NCBI GenBank assembly: GCA_030622265.1 | Contig: JAUXGG010000078.1 | Coordinates: forward strand, 1-7,168 | Reading direction: 5' to 3' | Length of the DNA stretch: 7,168 bases | Source of the DNA: Candidatus Eiseniibacteriota bacterium | GTDB lineage: Bacteria > Arandabacterota > Arandabacteria > Arandabacterales > Arandabacteraceae | Part shown: positions 6,247 through 7,168 of the stretch, in pieces | How the letters are laid out: each line of letters starts with the position of its first letter | How positions within the stretch are numbered: the first letter of the stretch is position 1 | The notes under the pieces: model-generated | Databases searched by the model: none | The model's input: only the letters and a program-made list of their open reading frames with translations | Told to the model about the DNA's origin: nothing | Position numbers and translations under genes: made by a program

Positions 6247-6275
6247 TTGACATTGCCTGGCGGATTGTAGAGTAT
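6247..6275 (+). promoter_or_regulatory. Candidate promoter for the small membrane protein and second NYQG gene
   Basis: A perfect TTGACA lies at 6247-6252. Possible -10 elements are TAGAGT (6268-6273, 15-base spacing, four of six matches) or GAGTAT (6270-6275, 17-base spacing, three of six). A strong GGAGGTGA ribosome-binding site follows at 6285-6292, before ATG6302. The -35 is convincing; the -10 is ambiguous. Confidence 0.45.
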
Positions 6276-6301
6276 CCTTGAAGTGGAGGTGACGTAAGGG
6301 T

Positions 6302-6688
6302 ATGATGTGCGATTCTTTCTTGACGCGAGTGGTCTGCTGGCTCTGTGTCGTAGCGATGCTGAGCCTCTGTCTCGGCGAGATGTGCTTTGCCCAGACACAA
6401 AAAGGGTTCGACGACCCCGATTCGGTCGTGACCGAGCCTGAGCCCCCGGGAATCTACGATACCATCAGTCCGGTCCAGTCCATCAGCCCTGACCCCAGCC
6501 CGGTTGACGCACCAGATGACTCGCTCTCGGCTGAAAGCGAAAACGGCCCGACACCCGCCTACAGGAGATGGTGGGTCTGGGCGGTAGCCGCCGTGGCAGT
6601 CGGGGTGCTCATTGCCCTGGCCGGAGGCTCCAGCAGCACGAAGGCAGATGACGACTTGCCGGATTTCCCTGATCCGCCGGAGAGATAG
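6302..6688 (+). CDS. Small exported Asp/Pro-rich bitopic membrane protein, unrecognised
   Basis: The 128-residue product begins with an N-terminal hydrophobic signal (about residues 8-25) ending CFAQ, so cleavage after Ala30 is plausible. An acidic, proline-rich, low-complexity linker follows (about 35-86: EPEPPG, SPDPSPVDAPDD). Then come RRWW and a membrane helix (about 90-108, WVWAVAAVAVGVLIALAGG), and a short acidic tail ending DLPDFPDPPER. The linker suggests an extended spacer outside the cytoplasmic membrane. RR just before the helix conflicts with a simple type I topology under the positive-inside rule, so the arrangement is uncertain. I do not recognise a family. ATG6302 follows GGAGGTGA at nine bases; ATG6305 is a near-equivalent start. 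The stop lies 19 bases before the next ATG, which suggests cotranscription and perhaps a joint role with the adjacent secreted protein. Confidence 0.75.
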   Translation: MMCDSFLTRVVCWLCVVAMLSLCLGEMCFAQTQKGFDDPDSVVTEPEPPGIYDTISPVQSISPDPSPVDAPDDSLSAESENGPTPAYRRWWVWAVAAVAVGVLIALAGGSSSTKADDDLPDFPDPPER

Positions 6689-6707
6689 GGAGGAGGTTGT
6701 GAGCATT

Positions 6708-7168
6708 ATGAGATCAGCAAAACTGTGGGGATTTGCCCTGATATCCATGTGCGCGGTGCTATTGCTCGCCGGTGGCGCGGCCGCGATTCCTACCACCATC
6801 AACTACCAGGGGCTCCTGGAGGAAGATGGTACACCCGTGGAGGGCAGCGAGAGCGTTACTTTCCGGATCTATGACGGCGCAACCGGAGGCAGCCTGCTCT
6901 GGGAAGAGCCACAGACTGTCAACTTTGACGCCGGTGTCTTCAGCGTCCTGCTTGGAAGCACCCTGCCTATTACTTCCTCGGTATTCGACGGCAGCAGACG
7001 GTGGATCTCAGTCTCGGTGGCCGGCGGCGCCGAGCTCCTTCCCAGGGGTGAGATCGTAAGCGTGGGGTATGCTTACCATGCGGCCTCAAGCGACTCGGCC
7101 TCCTATGCGGATGCGGCCGGGCATTCCCTGACATCCGACTATGCCGTATCGGCCAACAATGCCAGCCT
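6708..7168 (+). CDS. Secreted NYQG-type surface protein, 5' part (runs off the window)
   Basis: The frame is open from ATG6708 to the window end, giving 153 residues. It starts with a signal peptide (MRSAKLWGFALISMCAVLLL, then AGGAAA, cleavage near residue 26). An N-terminal domain paralogous to that of the 3940-6036 product follows: TTINYQGLL, VTFRIYD, LLWEEPQ, GVFSVLLGS, FDGSRRWISV, LLPRGEIVSVGYAYHA. The last visible part (SSDSASYADAAGHSLTSDYA) is Ala/Ser/Asp-rich, as in the coiled or repeat stretch that often follows this domain. The gene probably continues well beyond the window. AGGAGG at 6691-6696 is 11 bases from ATG6708; GTG6699 is in frame but only two bases from that site, so ATG is preferred. 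Codon choice is more C-rich than in the first half of its paralogue. A surface or secreted role is inferred from the signal peptide; no catalytic motif is visible. Confidence 0.85.
   Translation, partial: MRSAKLWGFALISMCAVLLLAGGAAAIPTTINYQGLLEEDGTPVEGSESVTFRIYDGATGGSLLWEEPQTVNFDAGVFSVLLGSTLPITSSVFDGSRRWISVSVAGGAELLPRGEIVSVGYAYHAASSDSASYADAAGHSLTSDYAVSANNAS

Noticed and set aside
6242..6802. Reverse-strand open frame covering the small membrane protein
   Set aside because: The forward strand has a strong ribosome-binding site, signal peptide and operon spacing. The reverse product shows no domain and also crosses the start of the second secreted-protein gene.

Overview
The window looks like bacterial chromosome: moderately high GC, densely coded, with every supported gene on the + strand. 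No gene is a clean taxonomic marker. The pair of secreted proteins that begin with a signal peptide and an 'NYQG' segment, and continue into tail-fibre-like or VGIGT-type repeats, is a style I associate with FCB-type and candidate-phylum genomes (Eisenbacteria, Krumholzibacteriota, Latescibacteria, WOR-3 and similar). That assignment is inference.

Layout. 1-137 holds the C-terminal end of an unrecognised membrane protein. 280-918 encodes a four-helix membrane protein with a C-terminal c-type haem domain, behind a plausible sigma70-type promoter at 228-256. 33 nt later, 952-2964 encodes a full-length amylo-alpha-1,6-glucosidase (glycogen debranching enzyme, GH133 type). After a weak terminator-like hairpin comes a six-helix NicO/UreH/TauE-like transporter with an 11-histidine cytoplasmic loop. 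Its ribosome-binding site points to a CTG start at 3045 rather than the TTG at 3063.

The second half is a cell-surface/secretome region. 3940-6036 encodes a 698-residue exported modular protein with a conserved N-terminal domain, a phage-tail-fibre-like HTHDDRYYT motif, four VGIG-type repeats and a separate C-terminal domain. Its 3' end runs into a decayed relic of the C-terminal tail of an IS91-type transposase (about 6026-6157) that has lost its zinc-ribbon cysteines. After a pyrimidine-rich spacer bounded by an imperfect inverted repeat and a TTGACA promoter, two closely spaced genes follow: a small bitopic Asp/Pro-rich protein (6302-6688) and the start of a second NYQG-type secreted protein (6708 to the window edge).

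The first half is ordinary metabolism and transport. In the second half, two paralogous surface proteins sit on either side of an IS relic, with a small membrane-anchored orphan cotranscribed with the second. This is the part most worth a second look. I see no CRISPR array, tRNA, rRNA, intact insertion sequence or recognisable defence system.
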